A stretch of 32,334 nucleotides of DNA from an uncultured Oscillospiraceae bacterium (GCA_905236515.1 CAJOQP010000162.1:1-32334), one strand, 5' to 3'; numbered from the stretch's first letter, positions 1 to 9,017 are shown. The notes: generated by a model not told the origin, from the sequence alone. Translations and numbers: made by a program.

Positions 1-1
1 G

Positions 2-577
2 GACGGTGAGGAACAGGAGACCCTGATCCGGCAGCGGCTCCGAAGTATTCTTCACACCATCCGGCCTCTGGATAATACCCAGGCGGAAATGGACTGGGCA
101 TTCGGTGAGGACAGTGACCGGTTCAAGGAGGAACTGGTACAGGAGATGATCGAACACAGCGATGACACCTCCCGAAGTGCTCACCCGGATCATCTGGTGG
201 AAGCACTGGAGAAAAGCTCCTTCGGAAGACTTGCCCTCATGGATGAAGATGAGATCCTGGACCGTCTGGAGATGCGCCTGGATGAACTGGCGGGAAAGAC
301 CGGCCTGAGCCGGGAGACCATCGGAGAGGAACTGGAAAAGCGCCGGGATATCGTGGAACAGAAACTGGAAGACGTGGATCCCGGAGCACTGCGGAGACTG
401 AAGGAGTACCGCAAGACCCATGGAGAAACACTTCGGAAACGGAACCGGGAAGCCTATCAGCAGATGATCCGGCGGCGTCAGGAACATCTGAAACGGCTGG
501 AGCAGGATCATCCGGACCTGGCCCGGAAACTTCGGCAGATCATGGAGAACGGAAAGAACGGAGACGGTTCCGTCTGA
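2..577 (+). CDS. 3' part of a charged, helical protein of unknown function (5' end outside window)
   Basis: The frame of the 89..577 ORF stays open upstream to base 2 (DGEEQETLIRQRLRSILHTIRPLDNTQAEMDWAF...). Rich in E/R/K, coiled-coil-like; no family recognised. Confidence 0.65.
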   Translation, partial: DGEEQETLIRQRLRSILHTIRPLDNTQAEMDWAFGEDSDRFKEELVQEMIEHSDDTSRSAHPDHLVEALEKSSFGRLALMDEDEILDRLEMRLDELAGKTGLSRETIGEELEKRRDIVEQKLEDVDPGALRRLKEYRKTHGETLRKRNREAYQQMIRRRQEHLKRLEQDHPDLARKLRQIMENGKNGDGSV

Positions 578-584
578 TTTCATC

Positions 585-613
585 TTGCAGGATGGAAGAA
601 GTCTTGCTATGAT
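585..613 (+). promoter_or_regulatory. putative sigma-A promoter (TTGCAG-17 nt-TATGAT)
   Basis: -35 at 585-590 and -10 at 608-613, upstream of the 650 CDS. Confidence 0.5.
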
Positions 614-649
614 GTTGTGGAAAATTGAGAAAACAGAGAGGTACGAATC

Positions 650-916
650 ATGGCTGAATTTCGTTATGAGATCGTGGAAGAACTGGGCGTGATCTCCGAG
701 AACCGCTCCGGCTGGACCCGGGAACTGAATCTGGTATCCTGGAACGGCGGAGAACCCAAGTATGATCTCCGGGACTGGGCTCCGGAGCATGAGAAGATGG
801 GAAAAGGCATCTCCATGACCAAGGACGAAGTCTTTGAGCTTCTGCAGCTTCTGGAAGAGACGCTGGGAGACGAGGAGCCGGAATTCGATGATGATCCTTC
901 CTTTGAGGAAGTCTGA
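650..916 (+). CDS. PC4/YdbC-family ssDNA-binding protein
   Basis: 88 aa; FRYEIVEELGVISENRSGWTRELNLVSWNGGEPKYDLRDWAPEHEKMGKGISMT resembles the PC4/YdbC core, with an acidic C-terminus. Confidence 0.8.
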   Translation: MAEFRYEIVEELGVISENRSGWTRELNLVSWNGGEPKYDLRDWAPEHEKMGKGISMTKDEVFELLQLLEETLGDEEPEFDDDPSFEEV

Positions 917-930
917 TCGAAAGAAACAAA

Positions 931-980
931 AAGGAAGAGGACTGCGGATCAATACGATCGCGGTCCTCTTCCTTATTTAT
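931..980 (+). terminator. Rho-independent terminator
   Basis: AAGGAAGAGGAC (931-942) pairs with GTCCTCTTCCTT (963-974), followed by an AT-rich tract. Confidence 0.7.
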
Positions 981-998
981 TTGCTGCCGGTCCCGGCA

Positions 999-1178
999 TT
1001 ACCGTTTTTTCGGGATCACCAGATCAAACAGTCCACCGAACAGTGTGACGAGAGCTCCCACTCCCATGAAGATGTATTTATTGACACCCTCGACCTTCTT
1101 CTCAATGACATAGGCAAAGCTTGCGATGCCCACAAGAAGGCAGAGGACTTTGATCACGATCTGCAATACGCCTTTCAT
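999..1178 (-). CDS. small two-TM-helix membrane protein
   Basis: The start at 1178 (MKGVLQIVIKVLCLL...) is preceded by GGAGGTAATT. Two hydrophobic segments and a basic C-terminus. Confidence 0.6.
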   Translation of the reverse strand: MKGVLQIVIKVLCLLVGIASFAYVIEKKVEGVNKYIFMGVGALVTLFGGLFDLVIPKKR

Positions 1179-1323
1179 AATTACCTCCATACTTACCAAA
1201 AGGGTCGGTTGTCATTCTTTGTTATTATTTTACGTCAGGGGCAAAAAATGTGTCAACGGAAAAGGAAGCGTTTTTCCCAAAACCGTGATTTTTTCCATTA
1301 TATTCCGAAAAACTTGTGGAAAA

Positions 1324-2496
1324 TCATGATTTTCCCCGGACACTTATTCCGTGGACGATGCGGCCGGGCAATGTCCGCTGGACCTGCATGGCGCCTTTGG
1401 GACAGAACTCCTGACAGCAGAAGCAGCGGATGCAGCGGTCCCGGGCAATACGGGGGAGCCGGTCTTCCATGGTGATAGCGTGGGCAGGGCACACCTGGCT
1501 GCATTTTCCGCATCCGATACACAGTCCTTTCCGAACTCCGGGACGGGTCGTCATGGTCATTTTCATCACAGAGCCTGTGACCCTGCCGACAAGCCCGGGA
1601 GAGGAGAACGTCAGATCCCTATGAGCGGCGCTGGTGTCGAAATCCGCCACACGGAACAGGTTTGGGGAATCTCCAAGAATGGTGACATCATCGCCGTTTT
1701 CCGGCCCCAGTCCCCGGGCGGCTGCCCGGCGCAATGTGGGGACCCGGTCGGCAGAGAGATTGATGATCCCGGCACACACCGCGTCCAGACTGTAGGGACT
1801 GCGGGAAGCCAGCACACATCCGATATGCCTGGGATGTCCGGCGGTGGGACCGTTGCCTTCCATGCCCTCCACGGCATCCACAAGATAGAGAGCCGGCCGG
1901 AAGTGCTCATTAAGATCGATGAGCATGTCCGCAAACCGGTCTTCCTGGGAAAACCGCATGTGACACTCGGATTTTGCCGTACCGGGAATGGTTCCGAACA
2001 TGTTCTTTACCGAACAGGTCATCCCCATCATGGCATGGGTCTTCAGTTTGGAAAAGCAGATAATGGCATCCGCTTCCTCCAGCCAGGCGGTGTAGGGGAA
2101 AGTATGAAGCACGGCGGCATCGTGATCCACCGCATCCCGAACTTCGAAGTTGTCATTGAGTGTTCCGCCGACATCCTCCACCGCATGAAGTCCCGTGGCC
2201 TGATAGATGCCTTTCAGATACATGCTGCTGAACAGACCTCCGGGGCTGTCGCCCACCACTGGCCGGGCACCTTTTTCCGTGATAAGACGGCACAGTTCCC
2301 GCACCAGAGCGGGGTGTGTGGTAGCGGCCTCCTCCGGTCTTGCTGCAGCTACGAGATTGACTTTTATGGCAACGGTCATTCCGGGACGGACAAAATTCAG
2401 AGCATCCATCTGGCGCAGCACAAGTCCCAGAGACTGCCGCACCGTGGATTCTTCATAGTTGGCGCACGCCTGAATGCTGACGGGGAAGTAGGACAT
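1324..2496 (-). CDS. DUF362 domain protein with C-terminal 2x[4Fe-4S] ferredoxin domain
   Basis: 390 aa; CIGCGKCSQVCP and CIRCFCCQEFCP motifs; DUF362-like body (GDSPGG, CFSKLKTHAMMGMTCSVKNMFG). Confidence 0.85.
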   Translation of the reverse strand: MSYFPVSIQACANYEESTVRQSLGLVLRQMDALNFVRPGMTVAIKVNLVAAARPEEAATTHPALVRELCRLITEKGARPVVGDSPGGLFSSMYLKGIYQATGLHAVEDVGGTLNDNFEVRDAVDHDAAVLHTFPYTAWLEEADAIICFSKLKTHAMMGMTCSVKNMFGTIPGTAKSECHMRFSQEDRFADMLIDLNEHFRPALYLVDAVEGMEGNGPTAGHPRHIGCVLASRSPYSLDAVCAGIINLSADRVPTLRRAAARGLGPENGDDVTILGDSPNLFRVADFDTSAAHRDLTFSSPGLVGRVTGSVMKMTMTTRPGVRKGLCIGCGKCSQVCPAHAITMEDRLPRIARDRCIRCFCCQEFCPKGAMQVQRTLPGRIVHGISVRGKS

Positions 2497-2583
2497 TTCA
2501 CGTTCCTCCTGTGGACGGGATCGGGATAGTTCGAATAGCCAAAAAGATTGTCAAATATTTGATAAAGTTGTGAAAAAAACATA

Positions 2584-2613
2584 TTGTTTCCCTTGCGGAC
2601 AGTATAATATAAT
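2584..2613 (+). promoter_or_regulatory. putative promoter (TTGTTT-18 nt-TATAAT)
   Basis: -35 2584-2589 and -10 2608-2613, in a tandem TATAATATAAT. Confidence 0.4.
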
Positions 2614-2645
2614 AGTTGCATTAAAGCTAGAAAGGAACAACGATT

Positions 2646-3071
2646 ATGAGCACTGTTTCGGATTTAAAGCGTTTTACAGACGCACAGCAGAGCAGTTTTG
2701 CCACAGCGCTCTCTGAGATACAGAACGGAAAAAAACGCAGCCATTGGATGTGGTACATCTTTCCGCAGATCCACGGCCTCGGAGTAACACCTACTTCCCA
2801 GTACTATGCCATCCGGTCCCGGCAGGAAGCCAAGGACTTTTTGGCAGATCCGTATCTGGGTGGCAACCTCGTCAAGATTGCCAGCGCCCTGCTGGATCTG
2901 GATACCAACAACGCATCCCATGTCTTTGGATTCCCCGATGACCTGAAGCTGCGTTCTTCCATGACCCTGTTTGCTCAGGTCAGCGATTTTGATGTGTTCC
3001 AGAAAGTACTGGACAAATACTTTGACGGGAAGCCGGATGACCGGACCCTGTCCATCCTTGAAAAAGAATGA
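2646..3071 (+). CDS. DUF1810 family protein
   Basis: 141 aa; FTDAQQSSFATALSEIQNGKKRSHWMWYIFPQIHGLGVTPTSQYYAI is typical of DUF1810. Confidence 0.85.
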   Translation: MSTVSDLKRFTDAQQSSFATALSEIQNGKKRSHWMWYIFPQIHGLGVTPTSQYYAIRSRQEAKDFLADPYLGGNLVKIASALLDLDTNNASHVFGFPDDLKLRSSMTLFAQVSDFDVFQKVLDKYFDGKPDDRTLSILEKE

Positions 3072-3092
3072 GTAAAAACTGAAATAAGGAGT

Positions 3093-3122
3093 ATTGCCGC
3101 ATTCTGAGGATGCGGCAATTTC
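3093..3122 (+). terminator. Rho-independent terminator-like hairpin
   Basis: ATTGCCGCAT (3093-3102) pairs with ATGCGGCAAT (3110-3119). The ORF-track start at 3094 lies inside this stem. Confidence 0.55.
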
Positions 3123-3153
3123 CATCATCACCGTATCCGGGGAAGGGGACCGA

Positions 3154-4026
3154 ATGACAGACAGAGAAAAGAAACCGATCCATCAGGCTGGACGAGCGTT
3201 TCGGCGGTCGGTAGGAGAGGGAATGAGAGAACACCGCAGTGCGTTCCTGGTACTCAGTTTTCTCCGTACCCTTGTCGTAATCAGTATGATCCGTCAGCTG
3301 ATGCTGGACAACTATGAAGGATTCTTCTTATGTGTGCTGACGATGCTGCTGTTCTATATTCCATCCATCGTCAAGATGACATTCCATGTGGAGATCCCGG
3401 CGACGCTGGAGATCATCGTATTCTTCTTTATTTTTGCCAGTGAGGTACTGGGGGAGATCAATGCCTTTTTCGTGGTGATCCCTTTCTGGGATCTGATCCT
3501 TCATACCATCACCGGTTTTCTGGCGGCAGCGGTAGGATTCTCCCTGGTCACGGTCTTGAACAACAACCGTTCCCTGCAGTTTTCTTTGTCACCGCTGTTT
3601 CTGGCCATCGTGGGATTCTGCTTTTCCATGACCATCGGAGTGTTCTGGGAATTCTTCGAGTATGCCGGTGACTGGCTGCTTCATACGGATATGCAGAAGG
3701 ATTCCGTAGTGCACGCCATCTATTCGGTGATGCTGGATTCCACAAGAAGCAATAAAGTCATTGCGGTGACTGGCATTCAGGATGTCCTTATCAACGGGGA
3801 GAGCCTGGGACTGGGCGGCTATCTGGATATCGGGCTGATCGATACCATGGGAGACCTGTTCGTTAATTTCGTCGGTGCGTTTACTTTTTCCGCCTACGGA
3901 TATTTCTATTCCAAGTCCAAAGGGACAAAAAATGCCATGGTGAACCGATTGATGCTGACACCGCGGGAAGGATCGGAGATACCGAATCAGACGGATGAGA
4001 TCTCGGAGGAAGACTATGAGAATTGA
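3154..4026 (+). CDS. multi-pass membrane protein, possibly YjdF/DUF2238-like
   Basis: ATG at 3154 follows GGAAGGGGA. Several TM helices; WEFFEYAGDW and DTMGDLFVNFVGA recall DUF2238-type motifs (weak, from memory). Confidence 0.6.
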   Translation: MTDREKKPIHQAGRAFRRSVGEGMREHRSAFLVLSFLRTLVVISMIRQLMLDNYEGFFLCVLTMLLFYIPSIVKMTFHVEIPATLEIIVFFFIFASEVLGEINAFFVVIPFWDLILHTITGFLAAAVGFSLVTVLNNNRSLQFSLSPLFLAIVGFCFSMTIGVFWEFFEYAGDWLLHTDMQKDSVVHAIYSVMLDSTRSNKVIAVTGIQDVLINGESLGLGGYLDIGLIDTMGDLFVNFVGAFTFSAYGYFYSKSKGTKNAMVNRLMLTPREGSEIPNQTDEISEEDYEN

Positions 4027-4795
4027 ACGGGAAAAACTGCTGAAGATGGCACGGGACATGAGACCGGTCATGGCGGATCGGGAACGGGCCGGACACGCCA
4101 GAGAAAAAGGAGAGAAGGATTACGTCACGGAAGTGGATCTTCAGGTCCAGTCCAGGGTGACGGAACAGCTCCATGCCTGGTATCCGCAAGTACAGATGCT
4201 TGCAGAGGAAAAGGACAATGCCACGGTAGACACCCAAGGGGACTATTGGATCCTGGATCCTGTGGACGGCACATCCAACCTGATGCATGACTTTCATCAC
4301 AGTGCTCTTTCTCTGGGATACTGTGAGGAGGGAGAGCTGGAATTCGGTATGATCTACAATCCCTTCACCGATGAATTGTTCTGGGCTCAGCGGGGAAAGG
4401 GCGCTTTCCTCAATGATGATCCTATTCATGTCAGCAATCGGAAGACGCTGGAGGAAAGCCTCATCCTTTTTGGGACCTGTCCCTATCACCGGGAGCGCTC
4501 GGCAGAGGATTTTGAGCTGTTCCGACGGGTGTTCCTGCGATCCCAGGATGTGCGCCGGCTGGGATCGGCAGCGCTGGATCTGGCCTACATCGCCTGTGGT
4601 CGTTCGGATCTGTTTTTTGAGCGGGATCTGAAACCCTGGGACTACGCCGCGGGACTGATTCTCGTGGAGGAAGCCGGCGGTACGGTGACCGATTACTGCC
4701 GGAAACGCCCAGATCTGCGGGGAAATTCCGATATCGTAGCCGGAAACGGAATCACGGAGCAGCTGTTCTTCCGTGATTTCGGAGACGCACTCTGA
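4016..4795 (+). CDS. inositol monophosphatase family protein
   Basis: EEKDN, WILDPVDGTSNLMHDFHHSALSLG and KPWDYAAGLILVEEAGG motifs. Start overlaps the upstream stop. Confidence 0.9.
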   Translation: MRIEREKLLKMARDMRPVMADRERAGHAREKGEKDYVTEVDLQVQSRVTEQLHAWYPQVQMLAEEKDNATVDTQGDYWILDPVDGTSNLMHDFHHSALSLGYCEEGELEFGMIYNPFTDELFWAQRGKGAFLNDDPIHVSNRKTLEESLILFGTCPYHRERSAEDFELFRRVFLRSQDVRRLGSAALDLAYIACGRSDLFFERDLKPWDYAAGLILVEEAGGTVTDYCRKRPDLRGNSDIVAGNGITEQLFFRDFGDAL

Positions 4796-4801
4796 GATGC
4801 C

Positions 4802-4832
4802 AATGACGGAAGGACTCCTTCCGTCATTTTTG
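4802..4832 (+). terminator. Rho-independent terminator
   Basis: AATGACGGAAGGA-C-TCCTTCCGTCATT followed by a T-rich tract. Confidence 0.75.
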
Positions 4833-4895
4833 TTTACTTTGTTTTTTGGCAAAGGTATAATGAAAAAAACGAATCGGGAAAGAGGAGCCCTCAAC

Positions 4896-5984
4896 ATGCC
4901 AAACGCAGATACGCTTCCGGCCAACGGCCAACGAATCGAATATCTGGATTATCTCCGCGTCATCGCCACGGCGGCGGTGGTGCTCCTCCACATCTCCATC
5001 CAGGGATGGGGGGATGTGGACGTGCAGAGCGGACAGTGGATGGTCTACAACGTCTGGAACGGACTGGTGCGCTGGTGCGTGCCCGTTTTTGTCATGATCT
5101 CCGGAGCGCTGTTCCTCAATCCGAAAAAGAAGGTATCCGTATACCGCCTGTGGACAAGGAACATCCCACGGATTCTGACGGCCTTTCTTTTCTGGTCGGT
5201 GATCTATGCACTGTATCATCTGGCCACCCGTTCCGGATGGACGGGACACACTTTTGCCATGGCAGTGCTGACGGGAAACTATCATATGTGGTTTCTGTTC
5301 CTGATCGTGGGACTGTATCTCGTGACGCCTCTGATGCGTAAAATTTCCGCCGACCGGGGGATGCTGAACTATTTTCTGGTGCTGTCCCTGTTTTTCGGAT
5401 TTCTGATCCCCACGCTGCGTCATCAGGTGATCCCATTCTCTGTGGCACTGGCGGAGAGCGATACCATCCACGCACTTTTGAAGGACTATGACTCCATGCG
5501 GATCTATCTGCCGCTGGGATATACCGGATACTTTGCCCTGGGCTATTATCTGTATAAACGGAATCTTACCCCCGGGGAGCGCATCGTCATCTATGTCCTG
5601 GGCGTAGCGGGATTTCTTCTCACCATCACCGGAACGGCAGTGCTGTCCCGGAATCTGGCGAAAGCCAACTCCGCCTGGTACGAATACGTATCGCTGAATG
5701 TGCTGCTTGAGAGCATGGCGGTGTTCGTGCTGGTCCGCTACTCCTCCCGCTACTGGAAGGAGAAAGCCCGGAATCTCCTGACTGCCATGGCAGACAAGAC
5801 TTTCGGGATCTATCTGATCCATCTGCTGCTGGTGGAATTCCTGGCAGATATCATCGGACTGAAGTCCACGTTGTTTACACCGGTCCTGTCCGTGCCCCTG
5901 CTGGCAGCCCTGACCTTTGCGGTCAGCTACTTCGCTGCCAAGGGACTGAAACGGCTGGGACGGTTTTCCCGCTATATACTTTAA
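4896..5984 (+). CDS. acyltransferase family 3 membrane protein
   Basis: RIEYLDYLRVIATAAVVLLHI plus about 10 TM helices. ATG 4896 (MPNADT...) is preceded by AGAGGAG; the ORF-track start at 4773 is in the previous gene. Confidence 0.8.
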   Translation: MPNADTLPANGQRIEYLDYLRVIATAAVVLLHISIQGWGDVDVQSGQWMVYNVWNGLVRWCVPVFVMISGALFLNPKKKVSVYRLWTRNIPRILTAFLFWSVIYALYHLATRSGWTGHTFAMAVLTGNYHMWFLFLIVGLYLVTPLMRKISADRGMLNYFLVLSLFFGFLIPTLRHQVIPFSVALAESDTIHALLKDYDSMRIYLPLGYTGYFALGYYLYKRNLTPGERIVIYVLGVAGFLLTITGTAVLSRNLAKANSAWYEYVSLNVLLESMAVFVLVRYSSRYWKEKARNLLTAMADKTFGIYLIHLLLVEFLADIIGLKSTLFTPVLSVPLLAALTFAVSYFAAKGLKRLGRFSRYIL

Positions 5985-6001
5985 GAAGAGGTGCTGCAAA
6001 C

Positions 6002-7258
6002 ATGACGACTTATGAGCTCATCGCAAAAACAGCGGAAACGAAATACGCTCTGGCTTCCGCCGGGACCGAACAGAAGAACCGGGCGCTGCTTGCCATGGCT
6101 GATGCCATCGAGGCGGCGACGGAGGAGATCCTGGCATGCAACCGGGAGGATATCGAAGCTTCCCGCAGCAAGTATTCCGACGTGATGATCGACCGGCTCA
6201 TGCTGGATCCGGATCGGATCCATGGCATGGCGGACGGTATCCGGCAGGTGGTGGATCTTCCGGATCCAGCCGGACAGATCCTGCGCACAGTGACCCGCCC
6301 CAACGGACTGGTGATCCAGAAAGTGTCCGCTCCCATGGGCGTCATCGCCATCATCTACGAGAGTCGTCCCAATGTCACCAGTGATGCGGCTGCCCTGTCC
6401 CTGAAAGCAGGCAGTGCCTGCGTCCTGCGCAGCGGAAAGGAAGCCTGGAAGACCTCCAATGCTATCGTAGAGGCCATGAAACAGGGACTGAAGGAAGCGG
6501 GACTTCCGGAGGACAGCATCAATCTCATTCAGGATACCAGCCGGGAGAGCGGAAAAGTTCTCATGACGGCAGAGGGACTGGTAGATCTGCTGATCCCTCG
6601 TGGAGGAAAAGGCCTGAAGAAGGCTATTGCTGAGCAGGCCACCGTTCCCACTATCCAGACCGGCGACGGTGTCTGCCACGTTTATGTGGATGCTACTGCC
6701 GATCAGGAGATGGCATTGAATATCATCGAAAACGCCAAGACCAGCCGCCCCAGCGTGTGCAACGCCGAGGAGCAGCTGCTGGTGCACCGTGATATCGCCG
6801 CGGAGTTTCTGCCGAAACTGTCTGCCCGCCTGCGGGATGACCGCAGTGCTCAGGGCGAGATCCCGGTGGAACTGCGCATCGATGAGGCCGCTGCAAAGTA
6901 TATCGACGGCACCGCCGCCACGGAAGAAGACTTTGATAAAGAGTTTCTGGACTATATTCTGGGTGTCCGCGTGGTGGACTCCGTGGAAGAGGCCATCCGG
7001 AACATCGATCTGCACTCCACCCATCACAGTGAGTGCATCGTCTCGCAGGATCCCGCGTCCATCGATCTGTTTACTCTGAAGGTGGATGCCGCCGCCGTTT
7101 ACGTCAATGCCTCCACCCGGTTTACCGACGGAGGAGAGTTCGGACTGGGCTGTGAAATGGGCATCTCCACCCAGAAACTGCACGCCCGGGGACCCATGGG
7201 TCTGGAGGAACTCTGCACCTACAAATACGTCATCCGAGGCAACGGACAGACCCGCTGA
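6002..7258 (+). CDS. proA: glutamate-5-semialdehyde dehydrogenase (gamma-glutamyl phosphate reductase)
   Basis: 418 aa; APMGVIAIIYESRPNVTSDAAALSLKAGSACVLRSGKEA and CNAEEQLLVH, conserved ProA motifs. Confidence 0.95.
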   Translation: MTTYELIAKTAETKYALASAGTEQKNRALLAMADAIEAATEEILACNREDIEASRSKYSDVMIDRLMLDPDRIHGMADGIRQVVDLPDPAGQILRTVTRPNGLVIQKVSAPMGVIAIIYESRPNVTSDAAALSLKAGSACVLRSGKEAWKTSNAIVEAMKQGLKEAGLPEDSINLIQDTSRESGKVLMTAEGLVDLLIPRGGKGLKKAIAEQATVPTIQTGDGVCHVYVDATADQEMALNIIENAKTSRPSVCNAEEQLLVHRDIAAEFLPKLSARLRDDRSAQGEIPVELRIDEAAAKYIDGTAATEEDFDKEFLDYILGVRVVDSVEEAIRNIDLHSTHHSECIVSQDPASIDLFTLKVDAAAVYVNASTRFTDGGEFGLGCEMGISTQKLHARGPMGLEELCTYKYVIRGNGQTR

Positions 7259-7277
7259 TCTAACCCAAAACAAAGCG

Positions 7278-7306
7278 TTGACATCTAAAAAACTTTATGC
7301 TAGTAT
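7278..7306 (+). promoter_or_regulatory. sigma-A promoter (TTGACA-17 nt-TAGTAT)
   Basis: -35 7278-7283 and -10 7301-7306, just upstream of the T-box leader. Confidence 0.75.
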
Positions 7307-7317
7307 CACTTTAAACC

Positions 7318-7590
7318 ATTGATGAAGAGCAAGTAAGCTCAGTAATCTTCTCCACAGAGAGCCGGGTCAGGTGAAAGCCGGCGGGAAGACCTGATGACTG
7401 AATGGACTTCGGAGGGCGACCCGATGCCGAGGGCGGAGGGGAGACGGAGCGTGAACTTCGTTACCAACATCGTGACATGATAGTGTCACTGAGAGGGCGT
7501 AAATATACGCCAAGCCGGGTGGTACCGCAGGAGAGATTAATACTCCTGTCCCAGCAGAACAAAAATCTGCGGGGACAGGAGTTTTTGTTT
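7318..7590 (+). promoter_or_regulatory. T-box leader, predicted tryptophan specifier (TGG, 7403-7405)
   Basis: Stem I start GATGAAGAG with AGTA (7332-7335); GAA-TGG-A specifier loop (7400-7406); T-box element GGGTGGTACCGC near 7518-7529; terminator after it. Confidence 0.92.
7542..7590 (+). terminator. T-box intrinsic terminator
   Basis: ACTCCTGTCCC...GGGGACAGGAGT followed by TTTTGTTTT. Confidence 0.85.
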
Positions 7591-7620
7591 TCCCGCAAAA
7601 AGAGAAAGGAAGCGAATACC

Positions 7621-8994
7621 ATGGCAGAAAAAATCCCTTACAAAATCTATTTGAGTGAAAACGAGATCCCGAAACAATGGTACAACGTCCGTGCGGACAT
7701 GAAGAACAAACCGGCTCCGCTGCTCAATCCGGGCACGCTGGAACCGATGACGGCCGAAGAACTGGGAGCGGTATTCTGCGAGGAACTGGTGCAGCAGGAA
7801 CTGGATAACGAAAACCCGTATATCGACATCCCTCAGGAGATTCAGGACTTCTACAAGATGTACCGACCGGCTCCGCTGGTGCGCGCCTACTGCCTGGAAG
7901 AGGCTCTGGGCACTCCCGCTAAGATCTACTACAAATTCGAAGGCAACAACCCCTCCGGAAGCCATAAGCTCAACTCCGCCATCGCTCAGGCCTATTATGC
8001 CAAAAAACAGGGCCTGAAGGGTGTCACTACCGAGACCGGCGCCGGCCAGTGGGGTACCGCCCTGTCCATGGCCTGTGCCTATCTGGGTCTGGACTGCAAG
8101 GTCTACATGGTCAAAGTCAGCTACGAGCAGAAGCCCTTCCGCCGGGAAGTGATGCGCACCTACGGCGCGGAAGTGACGCCGTCTCCCTCGAACACTACCG
8201 CTGTCGGACGTAAGATCCTGGAGGAAAATCCGGGAACCACCGGTTCTCTGGGCTGCGCCATCTCCGAAGCGGTGGAAGTGGCTACCAGCACACCCGGTTA
8301 CCGATACGTACTGGGCAGCGTTCTGAACCAGGTGCTCCTGCACCAGTCGGTCATCGGCCTGGAAGCCAAGGCGGCACTGGATAAATACGGTGTCAAACCC
8401 GACATGATCATCGGCTGTGCCGGCGGCGGCTCCAATCTGGGCGGACTCATCTCCCCGTTCATGGGCGAGAAGCTCCGGGGCGAAGCGGACTACCAGATCA
8501 TCGCCGTGGAACCGGCATCCTGCCCCAGCCTCACTCGGGGCAAGTATGCCTATGATTTCTGTGACACCGGCATGGTATGTCCTCTGGCCAAGATGTATAC
8601 TCTGGGCAGCGGATTCATCCCGTCTCCCAACCACGCCGGCGGTCTGCGCTATCACGGCATGAGCCCGGTACTGTCCCAGCTGTACGATGACGGTCTCATG
8701 GAAGCCCGCGCCGTGGAACAGACCAGCGTGTTTGAAGCCGCGGAGATGTTTGCCCGGGTGGAAGGGATCCTTCCCGCACCGGAATCCAGCCACGCCATCC
8801 GTGTCGCTATCGACGAGGCGCTTAAATGCAAAGAGACCGGGGAAGAGAAGACCATTCTGTTCGGACTTACCGGTACCGGTTACTTCGATCTCGTGGCCTA
8901 CCAGAAATACAACGACGGTGAGATGGATGACTACATCCCCACCGATGAAGATCTGGCCCGCGGCCTGAGCAAGCTTCCCAATGTGGATAAGTGA
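7621..8994 (+). CDS. TrpB2-type tryptophan synthase beta-like protein (PLP-dependent)
   Basis: YRPAPLVRAYCLEEALGTPAKIYYKFEGNNPSGSHKLNSAIAQAYYAKKQG, ETGAGQWGTALS and GCAGGGSNLGG are TrpB2 hallmarks. Real ATG at 7621; the 7402 start lies in the T-box. Confidence 0.92.
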   Translation: MAEKIPYKIYLSENEIPKQWYNVRADMKNKPAPLLNPGTLEPMTAEELGAVFCEELVQQELDNENPYIDIPQEIQDFYKMYRPAPLVRAYCLEEALGTPAKIYYKFEGNNPSGSHKLNSAIAQAYYAKKQGLKGVTTETGAGQWGTALSMACAYLGLDCKVYMVKVSYEQKPFRREVMRTYGAEVTPSPSNTTAVGRKILEENPGTTGSLGCAISEAVEVATSTPGYRYVLGSVLNQVLLHQSVIGLEAKAALDKYGVKPDMIIGCAGGGSNLGGLISPFMGEKLRGEADYQIIAVEPASCPSLTRGKYAYDFCDTGMVCPLAKMYTLGSGFIPSPNHAGGLRYHGMSPVLSQLYDDGLMEARAVEQTSVFEAAEMFARVEGILPAPESSHAIRVAIDEALKCKETGEEKTILFGLTGTGYFDLVAYQKYNDGEMDDYIPTDEDLARGLSKLPNVDK

Positions 8995-9017
8995 GTGAAA
9001 AATCGATACAAACTGTC

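Noticed and set aside
834-1475. 213-aa plus ORF spanning the PC4 3' end, terminator and the start of the DUF362 region
   Set aside because: Crosses a terminator and two better-supported genes; no coherent domain.
1351-2529. 392-aa plus-strand ORF opposite DUF362
   Set aside because: The minus-strand frame encodes clear DUF362 and ferredoxin motifs; the plus-strand ORF has none.
4824-5999. 391-aa minus-strand ORF opposite the acyltransferase
   Set aside because: Q/H-rich shadow ORF; the plus strand has the acyltransferase-3 signature.
7537-8793. 418-aa minus-strand ORF antisense to TrpB2
   Set aside because: Overlaps a well-supported TrpB2 gene; no protein family signature.
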